Positions 1 to 9,804 are shown, numbered from the stretch's first letter. The stretch is DNA of 64,000 nucleotides from Spirochaetales bacterium (GCA_017540815.1 JAFYAI010000144.1:1-64000), one strand, 5' to 3'. The notes: a model not told the origin generated them from the letters alone. Numbers and translations are program-made.

Positions 1-1635
1 CGGATTAAGCAGGCTATACTCGATGAAGGCCGCATTGTTATCAAAGGCAACAAAGATGCCGACACAAGCGTTTATAAGATGTATTATGACTACGACGAAC
101 CGCTTAAGACGCTCAAAGAGCATCGTGTATTGGCGATTAACCGCGGTGAGAATGAAGGCGAGCTTGATGTGAAGATCGACTATGATGAAGATGTCATCAA
201 CAATACAGTGCTTGACCGCACTCGTGTTATGAATGAGTTCCACCGCAGCGGCATCATTGACGGTCTGCGTCGGCTGCTTATACCGGCTGTCATTCGTGAA
301 ATCCGTTCTGACTTTACAGAAGCGGCAGACAAGCACGGCATTGGAGTCTTCGCCGAGAATCTGAAAAACCTCCTTATGACTCCTCCTATCAAGAAAACAC
401 GCATTCTCGGTATCGACCCAGGTATCAGGACAGGAAGCAAGGCAGTCTGCATCTCCGAGACAGGCAAATATCTCGATCACTTTATGATCTATGCCGAGAG
501 GAAAAGCGAAGCGAAGCTTAAGATCGCCGAATATGCAAAAAAATATAATGCTCAGCTGATAGCGGTCGGCAACGGAACAGGTTCTGTTGAGATCCAGGAA
601 TGTGTCAGCGAAGCGATAACTGAATACAAACTCGGATTGGAGTACACTGTCGTAAGTGAAGACGGTGCGTCTGTCTACTCGGCATCTGACATAGCACGGG
701 AAGAATTCCCGGATCTTGATCTGACCATCCGTGGTGCTATATCGATCGCACGACGGCTGCAGGATCCGCTGGCAGAACTTGTCAAGATTGATCCTAAGTC
801 TATCGGAGTCGGTCTCTACCAGCACGATGTCAATCAGACAGCATTGTCCGACAGCCTTGACGAAGTTGTTGAGTCCGTTGTAAACAATGTTGGTGTGAAT
901 ATCAATACTGCTTCATTCTCACTCTTAAAGTATGTATCAGGCATTACAACATTCACCGCTAAGAATATCGTCGAATATCGTGATGATCATGGCCTAATCC
1001 GCTCACGCGAAGAACTGCACGATATTCCGGGTATCGGCGACAAAGTTTTCCAGCAGGCTGCTGGATTTATCAAGATACCTGAGAGCGACAATCCGCTTGA
1101 CAACACTTGGGTTCATCCTGAGAATTACGAGATTGCTTCGGTTATCTATGATTCTCTTAAAAAGAATGTCGAATTCAAAGATAAAGACATTCTTGATATG
1201 GAGCGTAAATACGATGTCAGCGATACAGTTATCCGTGATATTATTGACGAGATTAAGAAACCTAATCGAGATCCGCGTGACGGATTCCCCAAGCCGATTA
1301 TGCAGAAAGGCGTTGTGAAGTTTGAGGACCTCTCTGTCGGCATGAAAGTCAACGGAAAGGTTAAGAATGTAGTAGATTTCGGTGCATTCGTCGATATTGG
1401 CATCAAAGAAACGGCACTTATCCATGTATCGCAGATGTCCAACAGTTATATTAAGTCTCCATCGGAAGTTCTTAAAGTCGGCGATGTCAAAGAATTCAAG
1501 ATTATTGAGATTGACCCTGCCCGCAAACGAATTTCATTGTCACTTAAAGACGGTAAAGGTGCTTCTGCTTCACCAAGCGGACCACGCAAGCCGAAGTTTA
1601 ACTATCGTGATTACATCGTAGAGACGATTGAATAA
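1..1635 (+). CDS. tex: Tex-family RNA-binding transcription accessory protein (5' truncated)
   Basis: The frame is open from base 1, so the N-terminus lies outside the window; 544 residues are present. Domains in order: the end of the Tex core, a YqgF/RNase H-like domain starting at 'ILGIDPGIRTGSKAV', a helix-hairpin-helix pair ('NINTASFSLLKYVSGI', then 'IPGIGDKVFQQAAGF'), and a C-terminal S1 RNA-binding domain ('VGMKVNGKVKNVVDFGAFVD' to 'LIHVSQMS'). Tex proteins bind nucleic acid and affect transcription; their exact role is unsettled. About 230 N-terminal residues are probably missing relative to the usual length. The gene is followed by a DUF975 gene on the same strand after 74 bases with no clear terminator between them. 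Confidence 0.95.
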   Translation, partial: RIKQAILDEGRIVIKGNKDADTSVYKMYYDYDEPLKTLKEHRVLAINRGENEGELDVKIDYDEDVINNTVLDRTRVMNEFHRSGIIDGLRRLLIPAVIREIRSDFTEAADKHGIGVFAENLKNLLMTPPIKKTRILGIDPGIRTGSKAVCISETGKYLDHFMIYAERKSEAKLKIAEYAKKYNAQLIAVGNGTGSVEIQECVSEAITEYKLGLEYTVVSEDGASVYSASDIAREEFPDLDLTIRGAISIARRLQDPLAELVKIDPKSIGVGLYQHDVNQTALSDSLDEVVESVVNNVGVNINTASFSLLKYVSGITTFTAKNIVEYRDDHGLIRSREELHDIPGIGDKVFQQAAGFIKIPESDNPLDNTWVHPENYEIASVIYDSLKKNVEFKDKDILDMERKYDVSDTVIRDIIDEIKKPNRDPRDGFPKPIMQKGVVKFEDLSVGMKVNGKVKNVVDFGAFVDIGIKETALIHVSQMSNSYIKSPSEVLKVGDVKEFKIIEIDPARKRISLSLKDGKGASASPSGPRKPKFNYRDYIVETIE

Positions 1636-1709
1636 AAATTCTTCGTGAGGAGTTGTGCAGGATGGCACAACTTCTCATGAAATTAATACAATTTATTAGG
1701 AGTTCTATT

Positions 1710-2318
1710 ATGGTTTTTTCGGAGTTGAAAGCAACGGCAAGGCAGCAGATGAAAGGCAATGTGCTGATTTTCTTCGGCACAACATTTGTATTGGGGCTGA
1801 TTCTCAGCGTCTCGTCTGCTACATTTGTTGGGCCGCTTGTTCTTGGTGGAGTGGTTGAACTTGGCACAGTCCTGTTGGCTTTAGAGATTGCTCGTGCAGG
1901 TAAAACTGAGTTCAATACAGGTTTTAAGGGGTTCACTCAATTTGGTTCTGCATTTATAGCAGCATTTGTCGGTTCAATCTTTATTATGCTGTGGAGTTGT
2001 CTGTTCATTATTCCGGGCATTATCGCTGCATTTCGCTATTCAATGACATTCTACATTCTTGCTGACAATCCTGAGATGTCAGGTATGGATGCACTCAACA
2101 AGTCAAAGGAAATGATGAAAGGTCACAAATGGGAGTTTTTCCTGCTGCAGCTGTCATTTATCGGCTGGTGCTTACTTGTTCCGTTCACATTTGGTATTCT
2201 GTTGATTTGGCTTACACCATACATTGAGACAACAAATGCTCTTTACTATGAAAAGATAAAAGATGAAATCTCTATAGATACTACTACTGAAGATACTGAT
2301 TCTACTGATGAAGAGTAA
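1710..2318 (+). CDS. DUF975-family integral membrane protein
   Basis: 202 residues. I chose the ATG at 1710 because AGGAG lies 6 bases before it; an in-frame upstream ATG at 1653 has no such site. The protein starts 'MVFSELKATARQQMKGN', typical of DUF975, then has several hydrophobic segments, including a 'FIIPGIIAAFRYSM' motif characteristic of the family, and ends in an acidic Ser/Thr/Asp/Glu tail. The family has no established function. A strong bidirectional hairpin separates it from the convergent hslU. Family assignment is good; the role is unknown. Confidence 0.75.
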   Translation: MVFSELKATARQQMKGNVLIFFGTTFVLGLILSVSSATFVGPLVLGGVVELGTVLLALEIARAGKTEFNTGFKGFTQFGSAFIAAFVGSIFIMLWSCLFIIPGIIAAFRYSMTFYILADNPEMSGMDALNKSKEMMKGHKWEFFLLQLSFIGWCLLVPFTFGILLIWLTPYIETTNALYYEKIKDEISIDTTTEDTDSTDEE

Positions 2319-2348
2319 AAAAAAGAGGTCGTTAGACCTCTTTTTTTT
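2317..2348. terminator. Bidirectional intrinsic terminator
   Basis: GAGGTC / GACCTC stem with a GTTA loop, flanked by eight A on one side and eight T on the other, so it works in both directions. It serves the DUF975 gene (+) and hslU (-), which converge here. Confidence 0.9.
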
Positions 2349-2352
2349 ACTC

Positions 2353-3705
2353 TTAAAGTATGTACTTCGATAAATCCCTATTCTCAATAATATTACCTAA
2401 CGCTTTATTAACATAATCCTTGTCAATGTTAATCACTTTGTTTTCAAGCTCAGGTGCATTGAAGCTAATATCCTCGAAGAGTTTCTCCATAATTGTATGC
2501 AGTCGGCGAGCACCGATATTCTCCGTATCAGAATTAACTTTAGTCGCATACTCTGCCAACATTTCGATAGCATCATCGGCAATGGAGATCTCCAAACCTT
2601 CAGTGCCAAGCAGTTCTTTATACTGAAGAATTAAGGCATTCTTAGGTTTAGTAAGTATCTCGATGAAGTCTTCTTTTGTAAGACTTTGCAATTCGACACG
2701 AATCGGGAATCGTCCCTGAAGTTCCGGGATAAGATCTGACGGCTTGCTCATCGTAAATGCTCCGGCAGCGATAAACAAAATGTGGTCAGTGCGGACAAGA
2801 CCGTATTTAGTATTAACCTGTGAGCCTTCTACAATCGGCAGCAGATCTCGCTGAACACCTTCGCGAGACACACCATCTGAACCGCGTGACTTAACAGCAA
2901 CTTTATCTATCTCATCGATAAAGATTATACCTTCATTCTCAACACGGTCGATCGCTGTATCAGCAACTTTATCCATATCAAGCAGTTTATCTATCTCTTC
3001 ATTGAGGATAATCTCTCTTGCCTGAGCGACAGTCACGCGGCGTTTCTTCTGCTTTGTGCCGCCAAACATTCCATTCATATCGGAGAGATTTATTCCGAAT
3101 CCTTCAAGACCGGCTCCTGAGAACATCTCCACCATCGGTGAAGTCGAAACACTTACTGAGATCTCAACTTCGCGGTCGTCAAGTTTACCTTCGTCAAGCA
3201 GGACTTTCATCTTATCACGTGTGGGATTAAGTCCGTCATCCTGCACAATGACATCTTTATCATTATCATGCTTCTTTGCTTCGGGGACAAGGATTTTCAG
3301 CAGTTTCTCCTCAGTATGTTTCGTTGCGGCTTCCAGCACGGAGTCACGCATCTCTTCCTTTACGATCTTCACTGCCGCAGTCACAAGATCTCTAACCATC
3401 GACTCAACATCGCGGCCGACATAGCCGACTTCTGTATATTTTGTTGCCTCAACTTTAACAAATGGAGCTTTGCAGAGTTTAGCAAGTCTTCGAGCAATCT
3501 CAGTCTTACCGACACCTGTCGGTCCGATCATAATGATATTCTTCGGAGCGATTTCCTCTCGCAGTTCCTTGTCAAGAACTTTTCGTCTCGCTCTGTTTCT
3601 CAGTGCTATCGCAACTGCTTTCTTCGCTTCTTTCTGACAAATGATATATTTATCAAGTTCTTCTACAATCTGACGAGGTGTCAGCTCATTTATTTCCTGT
3701 TTCAT
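2353..3705 (-). CDS. hslU: HslU, ATPase subunit of the HslVU protease
   Basis: 450 residues, the family's usual length. It is the AAA+ unfoldase that feeds substrates into HslV in the cytoplasm. Visible motifs: Walker A '[14 protein letters not shown]' (Lys67), an intermediate domain around residues 110-240, Walker B '[11 protein letters not shown]', and the C-terminal tail 'DLSKYIL' that docks into HslV pockets. Its ATG overlaps the hslV stop as ATGA, and the GGAGGAG ribosome site lies inside the last hslV codons, so the two are translationally coupled. It ends 5 bases from the shared terminator. Confidence 0.97.
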   Translation of the reverse strand: MKQEINELTPRQIVEELDKYIICQKEAKKAVAIALRNRARRKVLDKELREEIAPKNIIMIGPTGVGKTEIARRLAKLCKAPFVKVEATKYTEVGYVGRDVESMVRDLVTAAVKIVKEEMRDSVLEAATKHTEEKLLKILVPEAKKHDNDKDVIVQDDGLNPTRDKMKVLLDEGKLDDREVEISVSVSTSPMVEMFSGAGLEGFGINLSDMNGMFGGTKQKKRRVTVAQAREIILNEEIDKLLDMDKVADTAIDRVENEGIIFIDEIDKVAVKSRGSDGVSREGVQRDLLPIVEGSQVNTKYGLVRTDHILFIAAGAFTMSKPSDLIPELQGRFPIRVELQSLTKEDFIEILTKPKNALILQYKELLGTEGLEISIADDAIEMLAEYATKVNSDTENIGARRLHTIMEKLFEDISFNAPELENKVINIDKDYVNKALGNIIENRDLSKYIL

Positions 3706-4235
3706 TTAATCTCCTCCAACATAATGCTGTGATTAGTATAGATACAGATGTCGCCTGCAATCTCAAGCGATTTCTTGGCGATCTCTGCAGCAGAATAATT
3801 AGAGCACTCCAGATACGCCCGTGCCGCTGACAATGCGTAGTTGCCGCCGCTTCCGATAGCCGCTATGCCCATATCAGGCTCAACGACATCGCCTGTTCCT
3901 GATATAATGAATGTTGCATTCTTATCTGCAACAATCAGAAATGCTTCAAGTTTTCGCAGATTCTTATCTGTTCGCCAATCTTTTGCAAGTTCAACCGACG
4001 CACGTGTCAAGTCGCCCATGTATTCTTCGACTTTCGCCTCGAATTTATCGAAAAGATTAAACGCATCAGCGGTACTGCCTGCGAATCCGATAATGATCTG
4101 ATCATGATAGATTTTCCTTAGTTTTCGGGCGTTGCTTTTCAGCACTGTATTTCCGAATGTCACCTGCCCATCGGCAGCCATTGCCACCTGTCCGTCTTTG
4201 CGAACGGCAAGCACAGTCGTAGATCTAACTCTCAT
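3702..4235 (-). CDS. hslV: HslV, peptidase subunit of the HslVU protease
   Basis: 177 residues. Threonine-protease fold of the proteasome beta type: '[19 protein letters not shown]' near the N-terminus and '[15 protein letters not shown]' later. The likely catalytic nucleophile is Thr6, which implies removal of a five-residue leader (MRVRS); enterobacterial HslV has only Met before Thr1, while other bacteria have short leaders like this one. It is the first gene of an hslV-hslU pair, with a GAGG site 7 bases before the ATG and a promoter just upstream that lies against the end of the neighbouring membrane-protein gene. Confidence 0.96.
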   Translation of the reverse strand: MRVRSTTVLAVRKDGQVAMAADGQVTFGNTVLKSNARKLRKIYHDQIIIGFAGSTADAFNLFDKFEAKVEEYMGDLTRASVELAKDWRTDKNLRKLEAFLIVADKNATFIISGTGDVVEPDMGIAAIGSGGNYALSAARAYLECSNYSAAEIAKKSLEIAGDICIYTNHSIMLEEIK

Positions 4236-4265
4236 AATGATACCTCATAATTTTTTATTTCCTAT

Positions 4266-4294
4266 AATTTAGTAAAAAATTATCGAAATTTCAA
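4266..4294 (-). promoter_or_regulatory. Promoter of hslVU
   Basis: On the minus strand, TTGAAA at 4289-4294 and TAAATT at 4266-4271, separated by 17 bases, about 30 bases before the hslV ATG. Confidence 0.55.
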
Positions 4295-4887
4295 GCAAAT
4301 TTATTACTTTTTATTAAAAAAATTATACATAATGCAAAAATACTCAAAACCAATGCATTATAAATAATGAATTTCAGCGAGATTTTGCTCTTCTCCTCAT
4401 TCTGAGTCTCCGGAATGCCTCTTTTATAGATGACGATTAGTTTCTTTATAATCATCTTGAAGTTTTTACTCTTGGCAACAATCTCTATCAAATATCGAAA
4501 ATATTGCAGTGACATTCCAAGAAGTGATTTGCCTGAACTCTTTATAAAATGCACCTTCTCGGAGAAGAAATTCCCAGTAAAAAGAAACAGCCCAAACACA
4601 AGTGCAGCATTAGCAGCGGCTCTATGCACTCCATATTCCGTAATATTGACTGCTCCGACTGACACGACAATTCTGCCGCCGCTTGTAAAAATGTTCAATA
4701 TGCCAATAATCAGCGATATAATGAGCATCTTTATAAATATCTTTCTTCGTCCGCCGCGGATAATGTAATATATCAATTCTACAACCAATACAGCGGCGAA
4801 ATAGAGATTATATATCACAGCAGCCACAGCGGCGAAATGAACTGCACAAGTCAATATGTAAACAGAAGCATTAAATTTGGGTTTCAT
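4291..4887 (-). CDS. Small polytopic membrane protein of unknown function
   Basis: 198 residues, strongly hydrophobic, with about four or five membrane segments and a basic cytoplasmic stretch ('AKSKNFKMIIKKLIVIYKRG') before the last one. The segment 'NITEYGVHRAAANAALVFGL' faintly recalls the EcfT/CbiQ transmembrane component of ECF transporters, but no ABC or substrate-binding partner lies nearby, so I do not assign it. The ATG follows the rplQ terminator hairpin by about ten bases and has no recognisable ribosome site or separate promoter. Expression would therefore rely on read-through from the ribosomal operon. Confidence 0.6.
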   Translation of the reverse strand: MKPKFNASVYILTCAVHFAAVAAVIYNLYFAAVLVVELIYYIIRGGRRKIFIKMLIISLIIGILNIFTSGGRIVVSVGAVNITEYGVHRAAANAALVFGLFLFTGNFFSEKVHFIKSSGKSLLGMSLQYFRYLIEIVAKSKNFKMIIKKLIVIYKRGIPETQNEEKSKISLKFIIYNALVLSIFALCIIFLIKSNKFA

Positions 4888-4896
4888 TCGATAAAA

Positions 4897-4923
4897 AAAA
4901 GAGACTCTTTTAGAGTCTCTTTT
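4897..4923 (-). terminator. Terminator of the S10-spc-alpha operon (after rplQ)
   Basis: AAAAGAGACTC / GAGTCTCTTTT arms with a 5-base loop, followed on the minus strand by a run of T. It marks the end of the 28-gene ribosomal operon. Confidence 0.85.
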
Positions 4924-4949
4924 ATCCTTTTTATTTCATTATAGGAAAA

Positions 4950-5771
4950 TTAAAACTTAGCAACATTTGCTTTCAAGTCATCGATAGCTTTGAGACAATT
5001 AGCCTTGTCAGCATAGCCATAACTTGTAGCAAGAATCTTACCAGCCTCAGACTTCAATCGGAATGTTGTCTTGCTGTCCTTAGTGATTACTTCGTATTTA
5101 GCACCAGTAATCTCCGGCTGATCCTCATCACTGTCAAGGTCTTCTACACCTGCTGTTGCAGCTGCAGCTTTGAATGCTTCCATATCAGCCTTAGCAACAT
5201 CTTCTGCTGCTGCATCACTGCTCAAGATAACATTAGCACCATTAGCCAATGTGAACTTGAACTGATCGCCGTCAGCAACTACAGCTAACTTAGAATCTGC
5301 CTTTACAGCAAAGTCTGTATCATTAGCTTTAACTTCTGCTTTCTTTTCAGCAGCAGGAGCTTCCTTAGCAGCCGACTTGTTGTCTTTCTTAGCTTTCTTC
5401 TTAGGTGCAGCCTCTTCGTTAATCAACTCTAAGTATGCCATATCAGAACCATCACCAAGTCTCTTCTTACTGAGTCTGATAATTCTTGTATAACCGCCTT
5501 CACGACCAACATAATTCGGAGCAATCTCTGTAAAGAGTTTCTTCAGAATGTCTTTATCCTGAATAGTCTTAGCCACGATACGAATATTGTGCAGATTATT
5601 TACACGAGCACGAGTGATAATCTTCTCGGCTACGCTTCGGATTTCTTTTGCCTTGATTACAGTCGTCTTAATTCGACCATATTTGAATAAGGCTTCACAC
5701 ATATTTCTGTATAACGCACTTCTGTGAGCGGTTGTTCGATTTAATTTTCTAAATTTTTTTAAGTGATCCAT
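4950..5771 (-). CDS. rplQ: Ribosomal protein L17 fused to two YegP/DUF1508-like domains
   Basis: 273 residues; a typical bacterial L17 is about 120-160. Residues 1-118 are ordinary L17 ('FRKLNRTTAHRSALYRNM', ending 'GDGSDMAYLELI'). Then comes a Lys/Ala/Glu-rich linker (119-150) and two repeats resembling DUF1508/YegP. One is around 165-206 ('FKFTLANGANVILSSDAAA'). The second, clearer one is around 225-273 ('FRLKSEAGKILATSYGYADK' followed by a KAIDDLKANV-like helix). Frame and composition run through smoothly and the last gene of the ribosomal operon ends at a terminator, so this is a real fusion, not an assembly join. The role of the extension is unknown; it could lie on the ribosome surface near the exit tunnel, where L17 sits. 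Confidence 0.9.
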   Translation of the reverse strand: MDHLKKFRKLNRTTAHRSALYRNMCEALFKYGRIKTTVIKAKEIRSVAEKIITRARVNNLHNIRIVAKTIQDKDILKKLFTEIAPNYVGREGGYTRIIRLSKKRLGDGSDMAYLELINEEAAPKKKAKKDNKSAAKEAPAAEKKAEVKANDTDFAVKADSKLAVVADGDQFKFTLANGANVILSSDAAAEDVAKADMEAFKAAAATAGVEDLDSDEDQPEITGAKYEVITKDSKTTFRLKSEAGKILATSYGYADKANCLKAIDDLKANVAKF

Positions 5772-5785
5772 TTTTTCCTCACAAA

Positions 5786-6814
5786 TTACGATTTCTTTTT
5801 ATTCAGTACTTTTGATACTTCTTCTTCCATACCGAAAGTCAGTTTTTGCTTAGCAAGTTTTTCCTTAATCTCCAACAGAGATTTCTTACCGAATGCCCTG
5901 ATTTTAGAGATATGCTCTTCTGACTTGCTTACCAAGTCTCCGATTGTTCGGATATTTACCGTTCTCAGACAATTGCTTGCTCGGACAGAAAGCTCTAACT
6001 CATCAATCGGTGTCTCAAACAACTGTTTGCGGCTGTCATCCTCACGGCTGAGTTCCATCTCTGACTCGTCAGCCTCTTCTTCAAAGTTGATGAAGATCTG
6101 CAGATGCTCTTTCAAGATCTTGGCAGCACCGGCTAACGCATCCTCAGGCTTGATAGTTCCGTCAGTCCAAAGTTCAAAGATTATCTTATCATAATCATTT
6201 CTTGAGCCGACTCGTGTATTTACAACCTCATATTTTACTTTCTCGATAGGACTAAACATAGCATCTATCGAAATTGTATCAAGAGCTTCGATATATTCTT
6301 CCTGTCGCTCTGCACCAACATAACCACGACCTAAGTCAATCTGCAACTCAACAACAACATTTCCTTTGTCACTAAGTGTAAACAGATGATATTCCGGGTT
6401 TAGAACTTCGATTGTATCATCAATTGCCAAATCAGCAGCAGTGATTTCACAGAATCCCTGTTTCTCAACACGAATCGTCTTGGATTCAAGGTCATCTGTC
6501 AGCCGCAGTTTCACATTCTTAAGATTATTGATAATCTCGCTTGTTTCTTCTTTTACTTCAGGAATTGACTCAAAAGCAGAAGACAATGTGTGCGGATTAC
6601 CGTTTTCATCATAAGTTGTAACCTTCATCGCAGAAATAGCGTATCCTGGAATACTAGATAAGAGCAATCTTCTAAAAGTGTTCGCTAAAGTATGTCCAAA
6701 ACCCCTTTCCAGCGGATAAATCAAAAATTTGCCGTAGTTTGATGTACAGCCGTCTTTTTCATATTGTAATTTTTTCGGTTTTTGAAAACCCTTAACTAAC
6801 ATTTTTGAATTCAC
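5786..6814 (-). CDS. rpoA: RNA polymerase alpha subunit
   Basis: 342 residues. The N-terminal dimerisation domain includes 'PLERGFGHTLANTFRRLLLS', the beta/beta'-contact region; the C-terminal DNA-binding domain ('IDELELSVRASNCLRTVNI', 'GKKSLLEIKEKL') follows an acidic linker. It assembles RNA polymerase and touches promoter UP elements and activators. It lies between rpsD and rplQ, the usual bacterial alpha-operon position. Confidence 0.98.
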   Translation of the reverse strand: MNSKMLVKGFQKPKKLQYEKDGCTSNYGKFLIYPLERGFGHTLANTFRRLLLSSIPGYAISAMKVTTYDENGNPHTLSSAFESIPEVKEETSEIINNLKNVKLRLTDDLESKTIRVEKQGFCEITAADLAIDDTIEVLNPEYHLFTLSDKGNVVVELQIDLGRGYVGAERQEEYIEALDTISIDAMFSPIEKVKYEVVNTRVGSRNDYDKIIFELWTDGTIKPEDALAGAAKILKEHLQIFINFEEEADESEMELSREDDSRKQLFETPIDELELSVRASNCLRTVNIRTIGDLVSKSEEHISKIRAFGKKSLLEIKEKLAKQKLTFGMEEEVSKVLNKKKS

Positions 6815-6832
6815 TATATTCTCCTAATTTAA

Positions 6833-7483
6833 TTATTTTGAATACAATTCGACTATCAACTGCTCGTTAATATCTGTTAAATCAACAATCTCGGATCGTC
6901 TTGGTATCTGCTTAAGAGTTCCTGTCAACTTGCCTTTATCAACATCGAGCCATGGCATAACACCCTGCGTATCGATCATCTTCATTGCTTCTCCGATAAC
7001 AGCGAGTTCCTTGCTCTTCTCTTTGAAAGAAACAACATCGCCCTCTTTAAGATTGTATGAAGGGATATTAACCTTGCGTCCGTTTACTTCAACATGACCG
7101 TGGAGAATAAGCTGTCTTGCCTGTGCTCTTGAAGATGCGAAGTGCATTCTGTAAAGAACATTATCAAGACGAGTCTCAAGAATCTTAATGAGGTTCTCAC
7201 CTGTGATACCCTTCTGTCGGTTAGCAATCTCAAAGTATCTTCTGAACTGCTTCTCCAAAATGCCATACATCTGTTTAACTTTCTGCTTCTCTTTAAGCTG
7301 AACACCATATACAGACATCTTCTTCATTCGTGTGCCCTGTGATTTTCCCGGAGCACATTTTCGGAGAAGACTGTAGTTCTTATCGATCGGGCACTTAGCT
7401 GTAATACATCTTTCACCTTTAAGGAAAAGTTTCTGATTTTCAGCTCTGCATCGTCTGCATTTTGCCTGTAAATATCTTGCCAT
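6833..7483 (-). CDS. rpsD: Ribosomal protein S4
   Basis: 216 residues. It nucleates 30S assembly on 16S rRNA. The N-terminus carries a four-cysteine zinc-binding pattern ('CRRCRAENQKLFLKGERC', then a Cys in 'TAKCPIDK'), the C+ form of S4. An S4 RNA-binding domain follows ('RLDNVLYRMHFASSRAQARQ', 'LILHGHVEVNGRKVNIPSY'). In other bacteria S4 represses the alpha operon; no matching pseudoknot was looked for in detail here. Confidence 0.97.
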   Translation of the reverse strand: MARYLQAKCRRCRAENQKLFLKGERCITAKCPIDKNYSLLRKCAPGKSQGTRMKKMSVYGVQLKEKQKVKQMYGILEKQFRRYFEIANRQKGITGENLIKILETRLDNVLYRMHFASSRAQARQLILHGHVEVNGRKVNIPSYNLKEGDVVSFKEKSKELAVIGEAMKMIDTQGVMPWLDVDKGKLTGTLKQIPRRSEIVDLTDINEQLIVELYSK

Positions 7484-7508
7484 AATTAAACTCCTTCAAA
7501 TCTGCCAG

Positions 7509-7904
7509 TTAGACTCTTCTTCTTTTCTTTGGTCTGCATCCGTTATGCGGAACAGGAGTAACATCTTTAATCATCGAAACATACAGTCCGACATTATCAA
7601 GACTTCTGACAGCAGACTCTCGTCCCATACCAGGTCCTTTCAGATATACTTCAACCTCTTTAAGACCGTAAGCATCAATTGCTTTCTTAGCCGCATTCTC
7701 TGCAACAAGCTGTGCTGCGAATGGAGTAGATTTCTTAGCACCTCGGAATCCAGCCAATGTTCCTGATGAACACCAAGACAGAACATTGCCCTGTTTATCT
7801 GTTACAGTGACAATGGTATTATTAAAAGACACCTGAATAAATACTTTTCCGTATCCGATGACTTTTTTATCCTTCTTTTTACCTTTTCCTACTACTTTAG
7901 CCAC
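7509..7904 (-). CDS. rpsK: Ribosomal protein S11
   Basis: 131 residues, full length. Component of the 30S platform near the mRNA exit. Signature stretches '[19 protein letters not shown]', '[20 protein letters not shown]' and the C-terminal '[16 protein letters not shown]' are all present. It follows rpsM in the alpha segment with 41 bases between them. Confidence 0.98.
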   Translation of the reverse strand: MAKVVGKGKKKDKKVIGYGKVFIQVSFNNTIVTVTDKQGNVLSWCSSGTLAGFRGAKKSTPFAAQLVAENAAKKAIDAYGLKEVEVYLKGPGMGRESAVRSLDNVGLYVSMIKDVTPVPHNGCRPKKRRRV

Positions 7905-7945
7905 TTTGTACTCCTTTATACTCTAGTACTATTACCCGTTAATTA

Positions 7946-8311
7946 TTATTTCTTCTTGCCTGCAACTGTTCGCTTCTTGCCCTTTCGAGTTCGTGAATTT
8001 GTCTTAGTTCTCTGACCACGAACAGGCAATCCTTTTCTGTGTCTCAGACCTCTGTATGATGCAATATCCATTAATCGCTTAATGTTCATCTGCACTACAG
8101 TTCGCAGTCGTCCCTCGACTACATACTCATTCTCTATAACTTTTCTTAACTCATTTACTTCAGCTTCGCTTAAGTCATTAGCACGAACACCGAGTTTAAC
8201 ATTCGCTTTCTCACATATCTTCTTAGCACTCGTATTACCGATACCATATATATATGTCAAAGCAAACTCAATAGGTTTATTTGGTAAATCAATACCTGCG
8301 ATTCTCGCCAT
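7946..8311 (-). CDS. rpsM: Ribosomal protein S13
   Basis: 121 residues. Head protein of the 30S subunit that contacts the 50S subunit and tRNA. It begins '[20 protein letters not shown]' and has the conserved '[20 protein letters not shown]' region and a basic tail. Three arginines in the last twenty residues use CGA, in line with the codon bias described in the findings. Confidence 0.98.
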   Translation of the reverse strand: MARIAGIDLPNKPIEFALTYIYGIGNTSAKKICEKANVKLGVRANDLSEAEVNELRKVIENEYVVEGRLRTVVQMNIKRLMDIASYRGLRHRKGLPVRGQRTKTNSRTRKGKKRTVAGKKK

Positions 8312-8348
8312 TGCATTCTCCTAAAATAATGTATCCTACAAATTAAAC

Positions 8349-8462
8349 TTACTTCTGTCTCTGTTTGTGTCGAACATTTTCGCACACAACTCTGATTACG
8401 CCTCTTCTCTTAATAACTCTACACTTATCACATATAGGTTTTACACTTGCTCTTACTTTCAT
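8349..8462 (-). CDS. rpmJ: Ribosomal protein L36
   Basis: 37 residues; too small for many gene finders. It reads [20 protein letters not shown] and onward, with Cys11, Cys14, Cys27 and His32, the zinc-ribbon (C+) form of L36. The start is supported by GAGG about 7 bases upstream and by its position between secY and rpsM, where L36 is found in many bacteria. infA, adk and map, which often sit here, are absent from this cluster. Confidence 0.96.
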   Translation of the reverse strand: MKVRASVKPICDKCRVIKRRGVIRVVCENVRHKQRQK

Positions 8463-8478
8463 ACGAACTCCTCATTTA

Positions 8479-9804
8479 TTAGAAATTTCTCGACCGAATC
8501 TTACCTTTACTTACCAATCCATCCTGATGATGCATCTTAAGATGTGAGTCTATCTGGCTCATTACATCAAGAACAACGCCAACCATGATTATAAGCGATG
8601 TACCGCCAAGCAGGTAGGCAAAACTTGCAGGGAATTCCGGGATTAAATCAATAATCACAGTCGGTATCAAGGCGATGAAAGCCAAGAATATCGAACCCGG
8701 CAATACTATTCGGTTAAGAACCTTTGTCAAGTATTCCTCTACTTTATTGATAGGAATACCCGGTATAGTTCCTCCGTTCTCTCTTATGTTCTTAGCAATC
8801 TCTATAGGATTCAGTGTTACCTGTGTATAGAAATATGCGAAGAATATAATCAACAGTGTATAAACTGTCAAATATACCCAACTGCCTCTTGTAAGAGAGT
8901 TGCTGATCGCTGTTATCCAACCAACATTTCTGAACATTGCACCCATTGTCTGAGGTATGATCAGCACTGAACTTGCAAAGATGATAGGTATTACACCCGA
9001 CGGATTGATCTTAAACGGCAGGTATGTATTCGGAGCACCGCCATACACTTTTCGTCCCACGATTCGCTTTGCATAGTTTACAGGTATCTTTCGCTGTCCC
9101 TGCTGCTCATAGATACACAATGCTATAATAAATATAAACATTATAAGTATCAACAGTACGATAGGAATATCCAACTCACCGCGCTGAACTTTATCGAACA
9201 ACTGCTTCAATGCACCCGGAACACGAGCTACGATACCTGCAAAGATGATAAGCGATATACCGTTGCTTATACCTTTTTCAGTTATCTTTTCACCCATCCA
9301 CATAAGTATCATCGTACCTGTCATCGTGATAACGATCGTCAGAATGTAGAAATACACTCTCGGATTCATCACTACTACATTCTCAGGCAGCGAACCGATA
9401 AAATTGATCGTCAGGAAACTCTGAACCAAACAAACAGGCAGAGTACCTATCCTGGAGTACTGTGCAAACTTTTTTCGTCCGCCTTCTTCTTCAACCATAC
9501 GCTTGAGAGAAGGAACAACAATCATCAGCAACTGCATAATAATAGTCGTTGTGATATACGGCATAATACCGAGTGCAAAAATCGACATATTATCAAATGC
9601 ACCACCTGCAAAAAAGTTAAAGTACTGCATAATAGGATCAGCACTTCCCTGCTGCGACTCTATGAACAATTTCAATGCAGAAAAATCTATACCCGGCACA
9701 GGAATCTGTGTTCCGAGACGATACAGAATCAAAATCCCCAATGAATAAAGAATTCTGTTTCGTAATTCTTTTATCTTAAAAATATTTCCTAATGTATTTG
9801 CCAT
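8479..9804 (-). CDS. secY: SecY protein-translocase channel subunit
   Basis: 441 residues with ten hydrophobic segments. It begins 'FKIKELRNRILYSLGILILY' and has the plug region with 'PGIDFSAL', the 'MPYITTTIIMQLL' segment and the C-terminal cytoplasmic loop 'AKNIRENGGTIPGI' that contacts SecA and ribosomes. It forms the inner-membrane Sec pore with SecE and SecG, which are not in the window. Standard spc-operon location between rplO and rpmJ. Confidence 0.97.
   Translation of the reverse strand: MANTLGNIFKIKELRNRILYSLGILILYRLGTQIPVPGIDFSALKLFIESQQGSADPIMQYFNFFAGGAFDNMSIFALGIMPYITTTIIMQLLMIVVPSLKRMVEEEGGRKKFAQYSRIGTLPVCLVQSFLTINFIGSLPENVVVMNPRVYFYILTIVITMTGTMILMWMGEKITEKGISNGISLIIFAGIVARVPGALKQLFDKVQRGELDIPIVLLILIMFIFIIALCIYEQQGQRKIPVNYAKRIVGRKVYGGAPNTYLPFKINPSGVIPIIFASSVLIIPQTMGAMFRNVGWITAISNSLTRGSWVYLTVYTLLIIFFAYFYTQVTLNPIEIAKNIRENGGTIPGIPINKVEEYLTKVLNRIVLPGSIFLAFIALIPTVIIDLIPEFPASFAYLLGGTSLIIMVGVVLDVMSQIDSHLKMHHQDGLVSKGKIRSRNF

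Noticed and set aside
3702-4235. Defective HslV lacking Thr1
   Set aside because: Thr6 follows a short leader, as in other bacteria with processed HslV, so the nucleophile is probably exposed after cleavage.
4291-4887. EcfT subunit of an ECF vitamin transporter
   Set aside because: Only one short stretch resembles EcfT; the protein lacks the Ala-Arg-Gly/Ser coupling motifs and there are no ABC genes nearby.
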